This document shows positions 45,342 through 48,141 of a stretch of DNA of 48,141 bases, piece after piece. The notes under the pieces are model-generated. The model ran no database searches, was not told the DNA's origin, and saw only the letters and a list, made by a program, of their open reading frames with translations. Position 1 is the stretch's first letter; every line of letters starts with the position of its first letter. The position numbers were made by a program, and so were the translations under genes. The DNA is from a virus: positions 1 through 48,141 of IMG/VR virus record IMGVR_UViG_3300021138_001874; one strand, 5' to 3'.

Positions 45342-47177
45342 ATGGAAAAACTAAATTTAGTTCAAGGTAGCGAGGCATGGCTGCAATACAGAGCAACAAA
45401 GCTTAATGCTTCAGATGCTCCTGCCATGATGGATCAATCAAAATACAAATCACGCAATGAGTTATTGCGTGAACATGCAACAGGAATTGCCCAAGAATTT
45501 GATGCACAAACTCAAAAAATATTTGATAACGGCCATCGCTTTGAAGCATTAGCAAGATCGCGAGCAGAAGAAATCATTGGAGAAGATTTAGCGCCTTTGG
45601 TTGGCTTTGAAGGTGATCTGTCTGCATCATTTGACGGTATCACCTTTATGGAGGATGTCATTTTTGAGCACAAAACTCTTAATGATGAAATACGCCAAGC
45701 TCAATCAGTTAATGATCTTCATCTTCAATATCATATACAAATGGAGCAACAACTCCTAGTGTCTGGTGCTGAAAAATGCCTATTTCATGCGACTAAATGG
45801 AGTGATGATAATACATTGCTAGAAGAGGTTTATTTCTGGTATGAGCCTAATTTAGAGTTACGCGCTCAGATTGTCGCTGGCTGGAAACAATTTAAAAAAG
45901 ACCTTGAAAGCTACGTCTTTATTGAAATAGTTGAGCCACCAAAAGCTGAAGAAATAAGAGATCTTCCAGCCGTTACTATCCAAGTTAAAGGTGAACTAAC
46001 ACTATCAAACTTAAATGATGTAACGCCTTTATTTGATAAATTTTTAGCAGAAGCAAAAACAACATTAATTACAGATAATGATTTTGCTATTGCAGAAGCA
46101 GAAAGCAAAATAGCTAGAGAAACCGCTAAAAAATGCAGGCTTACCGCAAAAGCAGTTGTCGATCAAATATCAACAGTAAGTGAAGCCGTTAAAACACTTG
46201 AGCTTTATGCGGATAAATTTGACAAATTAGCGTTATTACAAGAAAAAGCTGTAAAAGAACAAAAAGAAACACGAAAAACTATTGCAAAGCTTGAGCGTGA
46301 ATCTACATACGCGGCTTTTATTTCTGATCTTGAAAAAACCATCGCTCCAATTCGCTTGATGCTTGCCCAACAAGATAAGCCTGATTTTGTCAGCGCAATG
46401 AAAAATCAACGCAACCTAAATAGTCTTTATAACAAGCTTGATTCAGAACTTGTAAGGGCAAAAATTGCGGCAACAACACAAGTAAATGACATCCAAGAAA
46501 AGCTAAGCTGGTGCAAAGAATCATCAGCAGGTTATGGCTTTTTATTTAACGATCTACAGCAAATAATTTATAAGCAAAAAGATGATTTTAAATTACTTAT
46601 TACCTCAAGAATTGAGCAACATAAGAAAAATGAATTGGAAAAATTAGAGTTACAACGCTTGCAGATCGAAGCAGAAGCCAAACAAAAAGCCGAAGCAGAA
46701 CAAGCCAAAAAGCTAGAGGCAGAACGCGAAAAAGTGAGAGCCGAAGAACAGGCAAAAATCACCGAGCAACAACGACTCGATAAGCTTGAGTTAGAAGCAA
46801 CTAGAGCTAAGCAAGCGCAAGAACAAGCGGCTATTGATGCTCAGCAAAAAGCCAAAGCAGAAGCCGAAGCCCTGCGCAAAACCGCACACCATATCGAACA
46901 TGCCGCACAATATGCAGATCGACCAGCAGATCGTAATGCTGAACTGGCAGGAGCTGCCAAGCTACGTAAACAAGCAGATGACATAGAGCTGTCTTTTAAA
47001 GACGATAGCAAAGAAATTGAACCTACGCTTATTAAGCCAATAAAAAGCAATCCCAATCAAAGTGTTCGTAATCGCATCATAAGCGCCGTTGCCTTTGAAT
47101 TTAACTGCTCAAATGACGATGCTTTGCAGATTATTTTAAATGAATTTGAGATTGAAATAGAGGAGTTGGCAGCATGA
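45342..47177 (+). CDS. YqaJ-type exonuclease with long coiled-coil C-terminus
   Basis: 611 aa, about double the usual ~250-300. Residues 1-190 are the YqaJ/lambda-exonuclease domain: GSEAWLQYRATKLNASDAPA, catalytic Asp98, Glu109/Lys111 (EHK), QMEQQ at 133-137. Residues ~200-600 are a long charged coiled coil (KAEAEQAKKLEAEREKVRAE) with DUF1351-like linkers. Processes DNA ends for RecT; the coiled coil may bring in the annealing protein or oligomerise. Confidence 0.85.
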   Translation: MEKLNLVQGSEAWLQYRATKLNASDAPAMMDQSKYKSRNELLREHATGIAQEFDAQTQKIFDNGHRFEALARSRAEEIIGEDLAPLVGFEGDLSASFDGITFMEDVIFEHKTLNDEIRQAQSVNDLHLQYHIQMEQQLLVSGAEKCLFHATKWSDDNTLLEEVYFWYEPNLELRAQIVAGWKQFKKDLESYVFIEIVEPPKAEEIRDLPAVTIQVKGELTLSNLNDVTPLFDKFLAEAKTTLITDNDFAIAEAESKIARETAKKCRLTAKAVVDQISTVSEAVKTLELYADKFDKLALLQEKAVKEQKETRKTIAKLERESTYAAFISDLEKTIAPIRLMLAQQDKPDFVSAMKNQRNLNSLYNKLDSELVRAKIAATTQVNDIQEKLSWCKESSAGYGFLFNDLQQIIYKQKDDFKLLITSRIEQHKKNELEKLELQRLQIEAEAKQKAEAEQAKKLEAEREKVRAEEQAKITEQQRLDKLELEATRAKQAQEQAAIDAQQKAKAEAEALRKTAHHIEHAAQYADRPADRNAELAGAAKLRKQADDIELSFKDDSKEIEPTLIKPIKSNPNQSVRNRIISAVAFEFNCSNDDALQIILNEFEIEIEELAA

Positions 47178-48010
47178 CTAATGATATAGCTATACGCGCT
47201 GAAATAAGAACAATATTAGAAATAATTACTCCTGACAGAGCAAGGAGTTTATTAGAATCAAATACCAATAATCGACCTGTTATTAAGGCTAGCTTAGCTA
47301 AGCTATGCAATGAAATGCAAATGGGACGGTTTGTGTTTAATGGGGATTCTATAAGAATATCCAAAACAGGCAGATTGCTGGATGGACAGCATCGTTTATT
47401 GGCTGTTGTTAAGACAGGAATTTCTATTGAAACACTTGTAGTTTATGGCCTTAATGATGGGTGCTTTAAGACGATAGACCAAGGATCTTTAAGAACCCTT
47501 TCGGCTCTTTTAAGCATGGAAGGAGCAACAAATTATACTATGGCGGCGGCAGCGTCAATGTTGATCCAAAAATACTTAGATGGTTACACCCCGACCCAAG
47601 GATCAAATGGAGCTAGATCAAAAACAGATTTGGTTAATTTTTATAATGAAAATAAGGCTAATATTTTGTTAGCAACGTCGCGCATATCAGGCTCAAAACA
47701 ACTAAAAAAACTCATGTCAGCAGGATACTTAGCGTTTATTTATTTCATCTTATATGGAATAAATAAAGAGGACTGTGAATTGTTTTTTTCAAGGGTTGAA
47801 AGTGGGAATGCACTTGTCACACATCAACCTGAGCTAGTACTGAGGGAAAAATTAATATCAGTAATATCCAAAAGCGATAAAGAAAGCCAAGTAGCTAGAG
47901 CCGCTTATTTTATTTTTGCATGGAACGCGTTTAGAAATAATAAACAAATGAAATTAATGCGCTGGACTCGTCAGGGAGATTGTGCGCAAGAATTTCCAAG
48001 GGCAATATGA
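47174..48010 (+). CDS. ParB/sulfiredoxin-like DNA-binding protein
   Basis: 278 aa. Motif DGQHRL at 70-75 within ISKTGRLLDGQHRLLAVVKT is the ParB/Srx-fold hallmark (cofactor- or DNA-binding His/Arg). The rest is helical with FKTIDQGSLRTLSALLSM and RFQ-like C-terminus. Function in this class of phage proteins is not established. Overlaps the exonuclease stop by four bases and the next gene by four. Confidence 0.8.
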   Translation: MTNDIAIRAEIRTILEIITPDRARSLLESNTNNRPVIKASLAKLCNEMQMGRFVFNGDSIRISKTGRLLDGQHRLLAVVKTGISIETLVVYGLNDGCFKTIDQGSLRTLSALLSMEGATNYTMAAAASMLIQKYLDGYTPTQGSNGARSKTDLVNFYNENKANILLATSRISGSKQLKKLMSAGYLAFIYFILYGINKEDCELFFSRVESGNALVTHQPELVLREKLISVISKSDKESQVARAAYFIFAWNAFRNNKQMKLMRWTRQGDCAQEFPRAI

Positions 48011-48141
48011 ACATGACCATCCAACAAAAAATAAAAGAACTACAAGACGAAATAGAGCGCCTTAAAGCGCAAGAACAACTCACAAATAACTGGAACGATG
48101 CCCCGATAATATGTGAACTTAATGGCTATAGATGGCACTTA
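48007..48141 (+). CDS. Coiled-coil protein, C-terminus beyond window
   Basis: 45 codons visible without stop: MTIQQKIKELQDEIERLKAQ then EQLTNNWNDAPIICELNGYR. ATG at 48007 overlaps the preceding stop (ATGA); a second ATG at 48013 is also possible. Function cannot be named from this fragment. Confidence 0.55.
   Translation, partial: MNMTIQQKIKELQDEIERLKAQEQLTNNWNDAPIICELNGYRWHL

Overview
This window is about 48 kb of a temperate, lambda-like Caudovirales genome (prophage or phage contig) from a low-GC gammaproteobacterial-type host. The bacterial code, canonical Shine-Dalgarno sequences, E. coli-like sigma70 promoters and host-like tRNA genes support a proteobacterial host. Eight small DUF1640/CCDC90-like genes, a family I associate with methanotrophic and related gammaproteobacteria, make such a host plausible, but I could not test that. 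No integrase, lysis cassette, tape measure or tail-tube gene lies inside the window, so the genome continues beyond both edges.

Layout. (i) 1-28.5 kb, leftward (minus strand), is the late block. Read in transcription order it is small terminase, large terminase, portal with a C-terminal BECR-like nuclease domain, a small SH3-like protein, a MuF head-morphogenesis protein split by an intein, an outer-membrane beta-barrel protein, two tRNAs (Asn, Ala), a 2041-aa polyvalent protein (pyrophosphatase-like plus Snf2 helicase), a DNA methyltransferase, prohead protease, scaffold, major capsid protein and several repeat-rich tail fibres. Eight near-identical sites GGTCGTGAC-N3-A-N3-T, all on the minus strand and all in this block, mark the starts of its transcription units. 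They look like an activator site fused to a -10 box. (ii) 28.5-39.2 kb, also leftward, is the early/replication operon. It runs from a Cro-like repressor through small regulators, an O-like initiator, a P-like helicase loader, DUF1367, a YbcO-like nuclease, Rha, SSB, a RuvC-like resolvase, tiny membrane proteins and two zinc proteins to a terminator at 28.53 kb. (iii) 39.2-43.7 kb, mostly rightward, starts with a CI-like repressor and then holds a Panacea gene and a run of toxin-antitoxin cassettes separated by repeated terminators. (iv) 43.8-48.1 kb, rightward, has a promoter with repressor operators, a ~490-nt structured leader, then RecT, a YqaJ exonuclease, a ParB-like protein and one more gene running off the edge.

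How it works together. The CI-like protein probably binds the AATAGCGAA-type operators at 39.2 kb (its own divergent promoter) and again 4.5 kb away at 43.8 kb, which would shut off both early operons. The last early genes encode zinc-ribbon proteins and are candidates for the activator of the GGTCGTGAC late promoters. Accessory genes (DUF1640 genes, toxin-antitoxin pairs) sit antisense between late transcription units like morons. The DUF1640 genes form a mosaic family whose N- and C-terminal halves have been reshuffled.

The most unusual items are the late-promoter family, the mosaic DUF1640 set, the intein with a Vsr-like nuclease, a G9 tract in the methyltransferase active-site motif, shared distal operators with a hairpin-rich leader, and a phage-borne outer-membrane barrel.
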